34,481 nt of DNA from an uncultured Lachnospiraceae bacterium (lineage in GTDB: Bacteria; Bacillota; Clostridia; Lachnospirales; Lachnospiraceae), in contig CAJFOF010000016.1 in NCBI GenBank assembly GCA_904395885.1, positions 1 through 34,481 on the forward strand. Reading direction: 5' to 3'. Position 1 is the first letter of the stretch. Every line of letters starts with the position of its first letter. Below the pieces are notes generated by a model. That model had not been told where the DNA came from, ran no database searches, and was given only the letters and a program-made list of their open reading frames with translations. Of this stretch, positions 16,580 to 25,571 are shown one piece after another. The translations under genes and the position numbers were made by a program.

Positions 16580-16864
16580 TTAAGCAACTCCGTCCTGCTC
16601 CGGATTTTCCAGCAATGTTGTTGTGTACTTGTCCAGAATAACCCGCTGAATCGTATCACGAGTGCCCGAATTGATCGGATGTGCAATGTCGCGGTACTCA
16701 CCGTCTGCTGCTTTGCGGCTGGGCATTGCAATAAATAATCCCTTTTCTCCCTCAATTACCTTAATGTCATGGATGACGAACTCATTATCCAGCGTGATTG
16801 ATACAATCGCCTTCATCTTTCCTTCCTTCTCGATTCGTCTTACTCTTACATCTGTAATCTGCAT
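16580..16864 (-). CDS. spoVG: SpoVG RNA-binding regulator
   Basis: The 94-aa protein is full-length SpoVG: it starts [11 protein letters not shown] and contains [27 protein letters not shown] and the closing [17 protein letters not shown]. SpoVG is a small conserved Firmicute regulator that affects septation and sporulation and binds nucleic acid. The ATG at 16864 has GGAGGGG 8 bases upstream; an in-frame ATG-less N-terminal extension to 16897 is not supported because it would include that site. It lies 100 bases downstream of glgD and is followed by its own terminator. A 6-bp inverted repeat (16916-16921/16930-16935) lies in its 5' region. Confidence 0.96.
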   Translation of the reverse strand: MQITDVRVRRIEKEGKMKAIVSITLDNEFVIHDIKVIEGEKGLFIAMPSRKAADGEYRDIAHPINSGTRDTIQRVILDKYTTTLLENPEQDGVA

Positions 16865-16915
16865 ACTTGAAACCCCTCCGTCACTCAACTCTCGCACCTG
16901 CGATGTATTTTTCTC

Positions 16916-16935
16916 CCGAAGTTTGAAATCTTCGG
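16916..16935. repeat. Short inverted repeat between glgD and spoVG
   Basis: CCGAAG (16916-16921) pairs with CTTCGG (16930-16935) over an 8-base loop. It lacks a U-run on the leftward strand, so it is not a convincing glgD terminator; it could be a leader hairpin or operator for spoVG. Confidence 0.4.
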
Positions 16936-16964
16936 CAGTTTATCTTTTTCATATCTCTGCCCCT

Positions 16965-18086
16965 TTATAATGTATATCTCTCGTTTTTCTCCACGACAAT
17001 CTTAATATTGTCCGGGGTACCAATATGGGTCGTATTGGCCCGGATCGTGTCCCGGCTCTCCACAATACAGTTTTCAATGACTGTATTATCTCCGATATAT
17101 ACATCATTCAAAATAATAGAATTCTTGATCACACAATTGTTGCCAATATAGGCTTTTTTGAAAAGCACAGAATTTTCAACGGTTCCGTTCAAAATGCACC
17201 CGCTGGAAATCAGGCTGTTCTTAACGACTGCGCCCGGATTGTATTTTGCCGGAGGCAGATCATCAACTTTAGAATAAATATCCGGATACTGCTTAAAGAA
17301 ATAATCCCGCACCTCCGGCTTTAAGAAGTCCATATTGGTCTTATAGTAAGACTCTACAGAAGCAATGTTGCTCCAGTATGTTTCCAGCTTGTACGCGTAA
17401 ATTCTCTTTAAGTTCTTATAGCGAACCAGAATATCCTTTACGAAATCGTATCTGTCTTCTGCCGCACAGCGTTCGATCAGCTCAATCAACTGGCGCCGGC
17501 GAATGACATAGATACCGCAGGAAATCGTATTGGCATCTGACACCATAGGCTTCTCTTCAAAATCTACGATGCGCCCGTCATCATTGATTTTAACGCATCC
17601 GAAGCGGGTTACATCCTCTCCCTCTGCCATCTTCTTGCAGACAACCGTGATATCTGCCTTCTTCTCAATGTGATATTCCAAAACCTTGTTGTAATCCATT
17701 TTGTAGATGCCGTCTCCGGCTGCGATCACCACATAAGGTTCATGGCTGCTCTTTAAGAAAGACAGGTTCTGATACAGCGCATCTGCAGTGCCGCGATACC
17801 AGTCATTGCTCTGGGCCGTTATCGTAGGTGTAAAAACGAACAGGCCGCCCTGTTTTCTTCCGAAATCCCACCATTTCGAAGAACTCAAATGCAGATTCAG
17901 GGAGCGAGAATTGTACTGAGTAAACACTGCTACATTCTGAATGTGGGAATTGCTCATATTACTCAATGCAAAGTCAATGCTGCGGTAGCTTCCTGCGACC
18001 GGCATAGCGGCGATTGCCCTCTTGTTGGAAAGCTCCCGCATTCTCTTACTGTTACCACCTGCTAAAACAATACCGATTGCTCTCAT
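16965..18086 (-). CDS. glgD: Glucose-1-phosphate adenylyltransferase subunit GlgD
   Basis: The 373-aa protein is a nucleotidyltransferase-fold paralogue of GlgC, with a C-terminal left-handed beta-helix (hexapeptide repeats such as [21 protein letters not shown]). Compared with GlgC, the nucleotide loop is GGNSKRM instead of GGQGSRL, and GDHIYKMDY has become GDGIYKMDY. This fits the known GlgD role as a poorly active or regulatory partner in a GlgC/GlgD heterotetramer making ADP-glucose. Its ATG overlaps the glgC stop by 4 bases (ATGA), so the subunits are translationally coupled. No glgA or glgB is present in the window. Confidence 0.95.
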   Translation of the reverse strand: MRAIGIVLAGGNSKRMRELSNKRAIAAMPVAGSYRSIDFALSNMSNSHIQNVAVFTQYNSRSLNLHLSSSKWWDFGRKQGGLFVFTPTITAQSNDWYRGTADALYQNLSFLKSSHEPYVVIAAGDGIYKMDYNKVLEYHIEKKADITVVCKKMAEGEDVTRFGCVKINDDGRIVDFEEKPMVSDANTISCGIYVIRRRQLIELIERCAAEDRYDFVKDILVRYKNLKRIYAYKLETYWSNIASVESYYKTNMDFLKPEVRDYFFKQYPDIYSKVDDLPPAKYNPGAVVKNSLISSGCILNGTVENSVLFKKAYIGNNCVIKNSIILNDVYIGDNTVIENCIVESRDTIRANTTHIGTPDNIKIVVEKNERYTL

Positions 18087-19357
18087 CGTACGCCACCTGC
18101 CTTTATAATGTAGTCTCCGCTTGCTAATAATCCGTCAGGATAATCTTCCGCAACTGTCTCCCCGGAAATGGCAGTATTCTTTCCTATTTTTATGCCCTCC
18201 GGAATTACAGAATGTTCACCAATCGTAACCAGATCAAACTGATATACCTTAGGATCGTAAGTACTGGGAGCATACTCTCCTATCCCGATTTGGGCGTTCT
18301 TCCCAATCCGCACGTCTTCTGCCACGATAGCCTTGGTAATCACTGCGCCCTCTTCGATTGTAGTTCCTTTCATAATAATGGAATCGCGGATCACTGCGCC
18401 TTTTCCGATAGTAACACCGGCGCCGATAACAGAATTATAGATCTCGCCGTAGACCTCCGTTCCTTCACCGATAATACTCTTTTCGATTACAGAATCTGAG
18501 GAAATGTACTGCGGAGGAATGATATCGCTCTTGGTATAGACTCTCCAGTATTCTTCGTAAAGATTGAACTCTGGTATAATATCGATCAGCTCCATATTCG
18601 CTTCCCAATAGGAGCCAAGAGTCCCCACGTCTTTCCAATATCCGTTGTATTCATAAGCAAAGATTCTGTCGCCCTTGCCATGGCAATACGGAATGATATG
18701 CTTTCCAAAGTCGCATCCCGGCTCGTCCTTCATTTTGATAAGAGCATCTCTCAAAACAGGCCAGGTAAAAATATAGATACCCATAGATGCCAGGTTGCTT
18801 CTGGGAACAGGAGGCTTCTCTTCAAATTCAGTGATCCGGTTGTTTTCGTCTGTAATCACAACGCCAAATCGACTGGCCTCCTCAATAGGAACCGGCATGG
18901 CAGCAATGGTGATATCTGCATTGTTCGCCTTGTGGTAATCTAACATGACCTCGTAATCCATCTTATAAATATGGTCACCTGACAAGATCAGAACGTAGTC
19001 TGGATTGTAGCTTTCCATATATTCAAGATTTTGATAGATCGCGTTGGCCGTGCCGGTATACCAGTCGCTGCCCTTACTCCTTTCATAAGGCGGCAGCACT
19101 GTAACCCCTCCAACATTGCGGTCTAGATCCCACGGAATTCCGATCCCGATATGGGAGTTCAAACGTAATGGCTGATACTGAGTGAGAACACCCACTGTAT
19201 CAACACCGGAATTAATACAATTGCTCAATGGGAAATCAATAATGCGGTACTTGCCCCCAAATGATACCGCCGGCTTCGCCACTTTCTGGGTAAGGACCCC
19301 CAGACGGCTTCCCTGTCCGCCAGCTAAAAGCATGGCAATCATTTCCTTCTTAATCAC
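18083..19357 (-). CDS. glgC: Glucose-1-phosphate adenylyltransferase GlgC
   Basis: The 424-aa protein converts glucose 1-phosphate and ATP to ADP-glucose and pyrophosphate, the committed step of bacterial glycogen synthesis. Intact motifs are [41 protein letters not shown] and [10 protein letters not shown]; the C-terminus is a beta-helix. The GTG start at 19357 has GAGGTG 5 bases upstream and gives [14 protein letters not shown], standard for the family; the internal ATG has a ribosome site too close to use. A good extended -10 promoter lies at 19395-19423. glgD overlaps downstream. Confidence 0.96.
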   Translation of the reverse strand: MIKKEMIAMLLAGGQGSRLGVLTQKVAKPAVSFGGKYRIIDFPLSNCINSGVDTVGVLTQYQPLRLNSHIGIGIPWDLDRNVGGVTVLPPYERSKGSDWYTGTANAIYQNLEYMESYNPDYVLILSGDHIYKMDYEVMLDYHKANNADITIAAMPVPIEEASRFGVVITDENNRITEFEEKPPVPRSNLASMGIYIFTWPVLRDALIKMKDEPGCDFGKHIIPYCHGKGDRIFAYEYNGYWKDVGTLGSYWEANMELIDIIPEFNLYEEYWRVYTKSDIIPPQYISSDSVIEKSIIGEGTEVYGEIYNSVIGAGVTIGKGAVIRDSIIMKGTTIEEGAVITKAIVAEDVRIGKNAQIGIGEYAPSTYDPKVYQFDLVTIGEHSVIPEGIKIGKNTAISGETVAEDYPDGLLASGDYIIKAGGVR

Positions 19358-19394
19358 GTTATCACCTCTTGCTGTTAAATTTAGTTATGGAATC

Positions 19395-19423
19395 ATTATA
19401 TCATACTTTTCATAAATAGTGAA
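19395..19423 (-). promoter_or_regulatory. Promoter for glgCD
   Basis: Leftward, TTCACT (19423-19418) and TATAAT (19400-19395) are separated by 17 bases, and the -10 is preceded by TGA (extended -10). The glgC GTG follows after about 38 bases. Confidence 0.75.
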
Positions 19424-19599
19424 CAAATTCATTTGATTTCTATTGTATTTTTTGTGCATTTTCCGACATTTTTTTCCAAAATTTGCATTCTTTTACACTT
19501 TTTACCATATATTGTGTATTTCCTGAGAAAGACATACAACATATCTTTTCTTTCATCCCAAAAAATCCGTTGAAAAAATCCCAAATATCCGCCAAACCC
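19424..19599. other. AT-rich part of the glgC-asnS divergent intergenic region
   Basis: The gap between glgC and asnS is 322 bases. Outside the two promoters, this stretch is AT-rich and pyrimidine-biased on the plus strand. No T-box, riboswitch fold, RNA gene, credible small gene or clear repeat was recognised in it. Confidence 0.6.
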
Positions 19600-19628
19600 T
19601 TGAATCGCCAGGAAAAATACAGTATAAT
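19600..19628 (+). promoter_or_regulatory. Sigma-A promoter for asnS
   Basis: TTGAAT (19600-19605) and TATAAT (19623-19628) are spaced by 17 bases. The predicted leader to the ATG at 19680 is only about 45 bases, too short for a T-box. Confidence 0.85.
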
Positions 19629-19679
19629 CATCCTTAATTGTATCAATCCGAATACTGAGTGCAAAAAGGAGATATTGAA

Positions 19680-21071
19680 ATGGATTTAGTTACTGTAAGA
19701 GAATTATATAAAAACCGGGATGCCTATCTTAACCGGGAAGTTTCTGTAGGCGGCTGGGTTCGCAGCGTCAGAGATTCCAAGGCATTCGGCTTTATTGTCG
19801 TCAGCGACGGAACCTTCTTTGAGACCCTTCAGGTGGTATACCATGATACCATGGAAAACTTTTCTGAGATCTCCAAGTTAAATGTCGGTTCTGCTATTAT
19901 CGTAAAAGGCACCCTGGTTGCGACTCCAAATGCCAAACAGCCCTTTGAAATTCAGGCTGCGGAAATTCAGATTGAAGGTCCTTCTGCCCCGGATTACCCT
20001 CTGCAGAAGAAGCGCCACTCTTTTGAGTTTCTCCGTACGATCTCCCATCTGCGGCCTAGAACCAATACTTTCCAGGCAGTATTTCGGGTGCGCTCCCTGA
20101 TCGCCTATGCGATCCACCAGTATTTCCAGGAGCGGGATTTTGTCTATGTCCACACGCCTCTCATTACCGGAAGCGACTGTGAGGGCGCTGGCGAAATGTT
20201 CCAGGTTACTACCCTGGATCTGACCAATGTACCGAAAAATCCTGACGGAACCGTGGATTTCTCAAAGGACTTCTTTAATAAGCCCACTAACCTGACGGTT
20301 TCGGGGCAGTTGAACGGTGAAACGTACGCAATGGCTTTCCGCAACATCTACACCTTCGGTCCCACCTTCCGTGCAGAAAATTCTAATACGACCCGACACG
20401 CGGCCGAATTCTGGATGATCGAGCCGGAAATCGCTTTTGCCGATCTGGAGGACGATATGGATTTGGCAGAAGGAATGTTAAAATACATCATCCGTTTCGT
20501 TCTGGAGCATGCTCCGGAGGAGATGAATTTCTTTAATCAGTTTGTGGATAAGGGACTTCTGGAGCGCCTGAACGGAATCTTAAATTCCGAGTTTGCCCGC
20601 ATCACCTACACAGAGGCCATTGAAATTCTGGAAAAGAATAATGACAACTTTGACTATAAAGTCTTCTGGGGCTGCGACCTGCAGACAGAGCACGAGCGTT
20701 ATCTGACCGAGCAGATCTACAAAAAGCCCGTATTTGTAACCGACTATCCCAAGGAGATCAAGGCCTTCTATATGAAACTGAATCCCGACGGAAAGACTGT
20801 CGCTGCCGTGGACTGTCTGGTTCCCGGCATTGGTGAGATCATTGGCGGCAGCCAGAGGGAAGATGATTACGATAAACTTTTGACCCGCATGAGAGAGCTG
20901 GGGCTGAAAGAGGAAGACTACGGATTCTACCTGGATCTGAGAAAGTACGGTTCCGCCCGCCATGCCGGATTTGGATTGGGATTTGAGCGCTGTGTCATGT
21001 ATCTGACCGGCATGTCCAACATCCGAGACGTGATCCCCTTCCCCAGAACCGTCAATAACTGCGAACTGTAA
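19680..21071 (+). CDS. asnS: Asparagine-tRNA ligase
   Basis: The 463-aa class IIb aminoacyl-tRNA synthetase charges tRNA-Asn. An N-terminal OB-fold anticodon-binding domain (1-105; [22 protein letters not shown]) precedes the catalytic core. Motif 2 lies around [29 protein letters not shown], and motif 3 is [15 protein letters not shown]. The FRAENS signature favours Asn over Asp specificity. Length is normal. The ATG at 19680 has AGGAG (19667-19671) 8 bases upstream; an in-frame GTG at 19659 would include that site. It has its own promoter and is followed by a perfect terminator. Confidence 0.97.
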   Translation: MDLVTVRELYKNRDAYLNREVSVGGWVRSVRDSKAFGFIVVSDGTFFETLQVVYHDTMENFSEISKLNVGSAIIVKGTLVATPNAKQPFEIQAAEIQIEGPSAPDYPLQKKRHSFEFLRTISHLRPRTNTFQAVFRVRSLIAYAIHQYFQERDFVYVHTPLITGSDCEGAGEMFQVTTLDLTNVPKNPDGTVDFSKDFFNKPTNLTVSGQLNGETYAMAFRNIYTFGPTFRAENSNTTRHAAEFWMIEPEIAFADLEDDMDLAEGMLKYIIRFVLEHAPEEMNFFNQFVDKGLLERLNGILNSEFARITYTEAIEILEKNNDNFDYKVFWGCDLQTEHERYLTEQIYKKPVFVTDYPKEIKAFYMKLNPDGKTVAAVDCLVPGIGEIIGGSQREDDYDKLLTRMRELGLKEEDYGFYLDLRKYGSARHAGFGLGFERCVMYLTGMSNIRDVIPFPRTVNNCEL

Positions 21072-21086
21072 CCGATCAGTCTGTCC

Positions 21087-21117
21087 AAAGCTGCTGCGAA
21101 TCTGCAGCAGCTTTTTT
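21087..21117 (+). terminator. Rho-independent terminator after asnS, abutting the sbcD ribosome site
   Basis: AAAGCTGCTGC (21087-21097) pairs perfectly with GCAGCAGCTTT (21104-21114) around a 6-base loop, followed by a six-T run ending at 21117. The GGGAGG ribosome site of the next gene begins at the following base (21118). Confidence 0.92.
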
Positions 21118-21131
21118 GGGAGGTTCCATCT

Positions 21132-22202
21132 ATGAAATTTATCCATACCGCCGATATTCACTGGGGCATGACTCCGGACAGCGAAAAACCGTGGAGCCAG
21201 GAACGCGCCCAGGCCATCAAAGAGACGTTTCAGGAAATCATCCGTCAGGCCAGAGACCGGGATGTGGACTTTCTTTTCATTGCCGGCGATCTCTTTCACC
21301 GTCAGCCTTTAGTTCGCGACTTAAAGGAGATCAACTATCTGTTCTCTACCATTCCCAGCGTCCAGGTGGTGATTATTGCCGGCAACCATGACCGGCTGCG
21401 GGCCAATTCTGCGGTATTCAGTTTTTCCTGGTGCCCAAATGTGACCTATCTCACAAACACAGAACTGGATTCCGTTTATTTTGAACGCCTGAATACAGAA
21501 GTTTATGGATTCAGCTATAACACCGCCGAGATACGGGAGGACAAGCTGGGGCAGCTTCAGATCCCCGACAACGGCCGCATCCAGATCCTGATGGCTCACG
21601 GCGGCGATGCCAATCATTTGCCAATAGACCGGGCTGTTCTCGCCGCATCCCCCTTCTCCTACATTGCCCTGGGCCACATTCACAAACCGGAGCTGGTGCT
21701 GGAGGGGAAGGCTGCCTATTGCGGTTCTCCCGAACCCCTGGACAAGACAGAGATTGGCCCTCACGGCTTCTATTACGGTGAGATCAATGCCCTTACTCAC
21801 CGGGTTACAACGCTGGAATTCATCCCGGCGGCCCGTGTCCAGTATATTTCCCTTGCTGTTAATGTCACACCGGCCACTACAAATACTGAGCTTGCCTCCA
21901 GCATTTCTCAGGAGATTCAGAAGCGAGGGAGCAGCAATATTTATCGGTTCCGTATCCGCGGCATGAGAGACCCGGACATTGCCTTTGATCTGGATATTCT
22001 CTCCTCCCGATTCCGCATCGTTGAACTTATTGATGAATCCGAACCTCAATATGATTTCTCAGCTTTGTTTGCAGAGCATCCCAGCGATATGATTGGATTT
22101 TTCATTCAGGCACTTCAAAAGGATGAGATGAGTCCCGTTGAAAAAAAAGCTCTGTATTACGGAATCAATGCTCTTCTGCACACAACGGATGAAAGGAGCT
22201 GA
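21132..22202 (+). CDS. SbcD/YhaO-like metallophosphoesterase (DNA repair exonuclease subunit)
   Basis: The 356-aa protein is a calcineurin-like phosphoesterase of the SbcD/Mre11/YhaO group. Metal-binding motifs are TADIHWG (DxH), FIAGDLFHRQPL, IAGNHDRL, MAHGGD and ALGHIHKPE, all in order in residues 1-190. The third motif reads GDLFH where SbcD has GDxFD. The C-terminal 150 residues would form the capping region. It is expected to be the nuclease partner of the ATPase encoded 3 bases downstream. The ATG has GGGAGG 8 bases upstream. There is no visible promoter between the asnS terminator and this start, so expression may depend on terminator readthrough. Confidence 0.9.
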   Translation: MKFIHTADIHWGMTPDSEKPWSQERAQAIKETFQEIIRQARDRDVDFLFIAGDLFHRQPLVRDLKEINYLFSTIPSVQVVIIAGNHDRLRANSAVFSFSWCPNVTYLTNTELDSVYFERLNTEVYGFSYNTAEIREDKLGQLQIPDNGRIQILMAHGGDANHLPIDRAVLAASPFSYIALGHIHKPELVLEGKAAYCGSPEPLDKTEIGPHGFYYGEINALTHRVTTLEFIPAARVQYISLAVNVTPATTNTELASSISQEIQKRGSSNIYRFRIRGMRDPDIAFDLDILSSRFRIVELIDESEPQYDFSALFAEHPSDMIGFFIQALQKDEMSPVEKKALYYGINALLHTTDERS

Positions 22203-22205
22203 CTC

Positions 22206-24044
22206 ATGAAACTCTTAGATCTATATATCGGCGGTTTCGGAAAACTCCACGATCGGACTGTGACCTTTGAAGACGGTTTAAATATTGTATATGGAAAAAA
22301 TGAGGCCGGCAAATCTACCCTGCACACCTTTATCCGATCCATGCTTTTCGGAATCGAACGGCAGCGGGGGCGGGCCGCCCGCACAGATGCCTACAGCCGC
22401 TTTCTTCCCTGGGAAAATAAGGGGACCTTTGAAGGGCGGCTCCGGCTGGAAAAAGACGGCCATATCTACCGGATTGAACGGAATTTTCAGAACAGCCGCG
22501 AGCTCTCTATCGTAGACGAGACAGACGGTCGGCAGATTGAACCCACAAAAGCCTTTATGGACAATCTGCTCAATGGCCTGAGCGAGACCGCCTACAATAA
22601 TACTATCAGTATCGGCCAGTTAAAAAGTGCTACCGAGGCCGGCATGGTAGCCGAGCTGAGAAATTACATCGCCAATCTGAACACATCCGGCAATCTGGCT
22701 CTCAATATCACAAAGGCCACTGCCTTTTTAAAAGCTCAGCGAAAGGCCTTTGAAAACCAGATGGTACCGGAGGCTGCCAGAAGCTATACAGCTCTGTTAA
22801 GCGAGATCCGCAATATTGAGAAGACCATCTCCTCCCCCGAATACGAGAATCATCTGGCCGATTATCGAAAAAAGAGAGACCATGTGGCTCAGACTATTCT
22901 GGAAAAGCAACAGGAGAAAGAGGATCTGCTCCAGAAGATCGCCAGGGGACAGCAGCTTTTGTCGGGGAATCAGTTCTCCTCGGAATCGTCCATTCTCCAG
23001 TATGAGGATGAGGCGCGGATCATTTACGCCCGCTATCAGTCTGCGAAAATATCCGCCTCAAAGAAATCCCGGAAGATCTGCCTCGTCCTTGCCTTTATCG
23101 CCGCCGTCCTCTGCGGGGGCACATGCGGAGTCCTAGCCTTCTCCGAACGTTTTTCCACCGTTCCGTTTCCGGCTGTCATAGCGGCCGGCGGATTGAGCCT
23201 GATCTTTCTGGCCATCGGCATGATAGCCGCCCTGCAGAATAAAGGCGTAAAGCGGGATCTGAGCTACAGCACAAAGCTCCTGCAGGAAATCTTTTCCCGC
23301 CACCTGGGGGACAGCTCCATCTCCCAGGAAGCCATGAATGCCTTCTGCCAGCGGATGGGTGAGTACCGGCGTCTGTGCGCCGCACTGATAAAATCCGAGG
23401 AAACTGCCAGGATTCTGGCAAAAGAACTTGACGATCTTCAGGCCCAGCAGACGGCCTGCACAGAGGTCATCGAACAGCAGCAGCGCACTCAGTGGGAGCT
23501 TGAACAGAAATTGGAGCGTCTGGCCAACTGCAAGACTCAGGCCGAGGCCCTGCGCGCCACCCTGGCCGAGAACGAGCGCCTTTCCCAGGAGATCGCTGCT
23601 ATTGATCTGGCCCAGGAGACCATGACCAACCTGTCCACGACAATACGGGATTCCTTTGGCCTCTATCTGAATAAGGAGGCTTCCCACCTGATCGACTGTA
23701 TCACCGGAGGCGTCTACAACAGTATGAGCGTGGATGAAAACCTCCATGTGTTCATGAATACCAAAACCAAGCTAGTTCCTTTAGAGCAGGTCAGCAGCGG
23801 CACGATGGATCAGGTCTATCTGGCGCTTCGACTTGCTGCCGCCAAATTGATCCAGAAGGGGGATGATCCTCTTCCCCTGATCTTTGACGACAGCTTTGTC
23901 CTGTACGACGACGAGCGCTTAAAGACCGCTCTCAAGTGGCTGGTGGAGGCCTACCCGGGGCAGACGATTATCTTTACCTGCCACCAGAGAGAGGCCCAGA
24001 TGCTGACCGCAAATCAGATCCCCTATCATCTGATTTCGATCTGA
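22206..24044 (+). CDS. YhaN/SbcC-like ATPase with two internal membrane helices
   Basis: The 612-aa protein has split SMC/Rad50-type ATPase halves: Walker A GKNEAGKST (30-38) at the N-terminus, a signature-like SSGTMDQVYLAL (530-541) and Walker B LPLIFDDSF (556-564) at the C-terminus. Coiled-coil segments (about 170-285 and 355-480) flank two hydrophobic helices (about 290-312 and 318-342). The usual SbcC zinc hook CxxC is not visible there. B. subtilis YhaN is similar in design but longer (about 960 aa). With the SbcD-like partner it should form a membrane-attached DNA-processing complex; membrane attachment is inferred from hydrophobicity. It starts 3 bases after the partner's stop, with AAAGGAG upstream. 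Confidence 0.88.
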   Translation: MKLLDLYIGGFGKLHDRTVTFEDGLNIVYGKNEAGKSTLHTFIRSMLFGIERQRGRAARTDAYSRFLPWENKGTFEGRLRLEKDGHIYRIERNFQNSRELSIVDETDGRQIEPTKAFMDNLLNGLSETAYNNTISIGQLKSATEAGMVAELRNYIANLNTSGNLALNITKATAFLKAQRKAFENQMVPEAARSYTALLSEIRNIEKTISSPEYENHLADYRKKRDHVAQTILEKQQEKEDLLQKIARGQQLLSGNQFSSESSILQYEDEARIIYARYQSAKISASKKSRKICLVLAFIAAVLCGGTCGVLAFSERFSTVPFPAVIAAGGLSLIFLAIGMIAALQNKGVKRDLSYSTKLLQEIFSRHLGDSSISQEAMNAFCQRMGEYRRLCAALIKSEETARILAKELDDLQAQQTACTEVIEQQQRTQWELEQKLERLANCKTQAEALRATLAENERLSQEIAAIDLAQETMTNLSTTIRDSFGLYLNKEASHLIDCITGGVYNSMSVDENLHVFMNTKTKLVPLEQVSSGTMDQVYLALRLAAAKLIQKGDDPLPLIFDDSFVLYDDERLKTALKWLVEAYPGQTIIFTCHQREAQMLTANQIPYHLISI

Positions 24045-24141
24045 GGCTGTGTAAGATCCCTATAACGTATTTTTTGTGTTTGTTCAGTATTCATCGCGTT
24101 TTTCTGTCTGCTATATGCCTTCGGCCTTTCCTGATAGACTG

Positions 24142-24197
24142 AAAATCCCCGCCGAGGCCAATATCTTTGCAATATTGGTCTCCCGGCAGGGATTTTT
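24142..24197. terminator. Bidirectional Rho-independent terminator
   Basis: A long imperfect inverted repeat (about 24 bp; GAAAATCCCCGCCGAGGCCAA arm against the TTGGTCTCCCGGCAGGGATTTTT side) ends in A/T runs on both strands. It lies between the rightward YhaN-like gene and the leftward permease and can serve both. Confidence 0.9.
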
Positions 24198-24240
24198 AGT
24201 GTTTCTATTGAGTTTACAGAATCTTCTCTAATGTCAGTGC

Positions 24241-25569
24241 CTACTCTGCGCTTTCCGCTTCCTTCCTGTTCAGCGCCCTGAAAATAAAGTACGCCGGTAT
24301 GGATGTCAGCATCAGGCAGATGCTCTGCAGCATCTGAGTGCCGGAGCAGGTCATGCAGATAACAAACGTTATGACGATGGCCAGGATCGTGGTGACCGGG
24401 TAACCCGGCATCTTCAGTGGGCGGGCCATATCCGGTTTTTTCTTTCTCAGCACCAGCAGAGACAGGCAGACGACGCATTCCAGGATACGCCCTGCAAACA
24501 CGTTGATTGCCAGCAGGGTGCTGAATGAACCTGTCCAGACAAAAATCAGCGCAATCAGGCAGATAAACAGCGTAGGAACGTACGGTGTATTGTACTTCTC
24601 ATGCAGTTTTCCGAAGGACTTAAACATAAGTCCGTTCTGGCTCATAGAATAAGAAACCCGAGGGTAGCTCATAATACCGCCATTCAACGCGCCAAAAATT
24701 GCCACACAAGCTCCGATGGTGACGATAACGGTTCCGGCCGGACCGAAAATTGCGGTGCCCGCGTCTACAACCGGCGTCTCGCTCCCAGCCAGCTCTGCGA
24801 ATCCTACTGTACCTACGCAAGCAATGGAGATCAGCACATTGATGGCAATTACGATCACCATCCCGATAATCATTCCCAGCGGAAGAGTCCGTTTCGGATC
24901 CTTTATATCCGCTCCCATATACGCCAGCTGATAGTAACCGCCAAATGCCAGGAAGGCCGGGAAGGCTGCGCTCAGCACACCGCTCCACTCAGTCGTCTGG
25001 GATTCAGTTGTCACGGTAGTAAAATTTTCAGGTGACATAAAGAAAAAGCCGCCGATAATTACCAGCAGAAGCGCCAGCAACTTTCCCACTGTAAAAATAT
25101 TCGCTATCGTAGAACCTAGCTTTGTTCCGCAGATATTCAAAATCATAAGTGCCAGAATAACAGCGGTCGCTACCATTTTAACGCCTGTAGGCGTAAGTCC
25201 CGGGATCAGTTTTGCCAGGTTGCTTGCAAAACCTGTGGCAAGCATTGCCACCAGCGGAATATAGTTTCCGATGGTCATAGACCAGCCGTAGACAAATCCC
25301 GCTCCTTTTCCAAAGGATTCTGTGATATAGACATAAGGCCCGCCGGCTTTCGGCATAGCGGGTGCCAGCTCTGCATACACCAGGGAGCATAGGATTCCAC
25401 TGGCCCCGGCCAGGATCCAGGCAACCATAAACGGTCCGAAGGATCCGGCTGCCGCCGCGACAGTACCCGGCGTCATGAAGATACCGGAGCCGATAACCGC
25501 GCCGACCAAAATTGCAACTGCCCCGAATAAACCTATTTGTCTTTTCAGTCCTGTTTCTTCCCCACTCAT
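24241..25569 (-). CDS. APC-superfamily amino acid permease (LAT/SteT-like)
   Basis: The 442-aa integral membrane protein has about 12 hydrophobic helices and the APC signature VGAVIGSGIFMTPG in helix 1, followed by YAELAPAMPKAGGPYVYI. These are typical of LAT-like exchangers such as the B. subtilis Ser/Thr exchanger SteT. Substrate cannot be read from the sequence. The ATG at 25569 has GGAG 7 bases upstream, inside the end of the preceding enolase-family gene, whose stop is 2 bases away. The two genes are thus tightly coupled, so the permease may import the enzyme's substrate or an amino-acid conjugate of it (inference). Confidence 0.92.
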   Translation of the reverse strand: MSGEETGLKRQIGLFGAVAILVGAVIGSGIFMTPGTVAAAAGSFGPFMVAWILAGASGILCSLVYAELAPAMPKAGGPYVYITESFGKGAGFVYGWSMTIGNYIPLVAMLATGFASNLAKLIPGLTPTGVKMVATAVILALMILNICGTKLGSTIANIFTVGKLLALLLVIIGGFFFMSPENFTTVTTESQTTEWSGVLSAAFPAFLAFGGYYQLAYMGADIKDPKRTLPLGMIIGMVIVIAINVLISIACVGTVGFAELAGSETPVVDAGTAIFGPAGTVIVTIGACVAIFGALNGGIMSYPRVSYSMSQNGLMFKSFGKLHEKYNTPYVPTLFICLIALIFVWTGSFSTLLAINVFAGRILECVVCLSLLVLRKKKPDMARPLKMPGYPVTTILAIVITFVICMTCSGTQMLQSICLMLTSIPAYFIFRALNRKEAESAE

Positions 25570-25571
25570 AT

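Noticed and set aside
16916..16935. glgD terminator
   Set aside because: The stem is only 6 bp and lacks a U-run on the leftward strand.
19629..19679. T-box riboswitch upstream of asnS
   Set aside because: The promoter is about 50 bases from the start codon, leaving no room for a T-box fold, and no T-box sequence was seen.
20580..21299. A 239-codon leftward frame across the end of asnS and the start of the SbcD-like gene
   Set aside because: It spans a clear terminator and two recognised genes on the other strand; no ribosome site or family resemblance.
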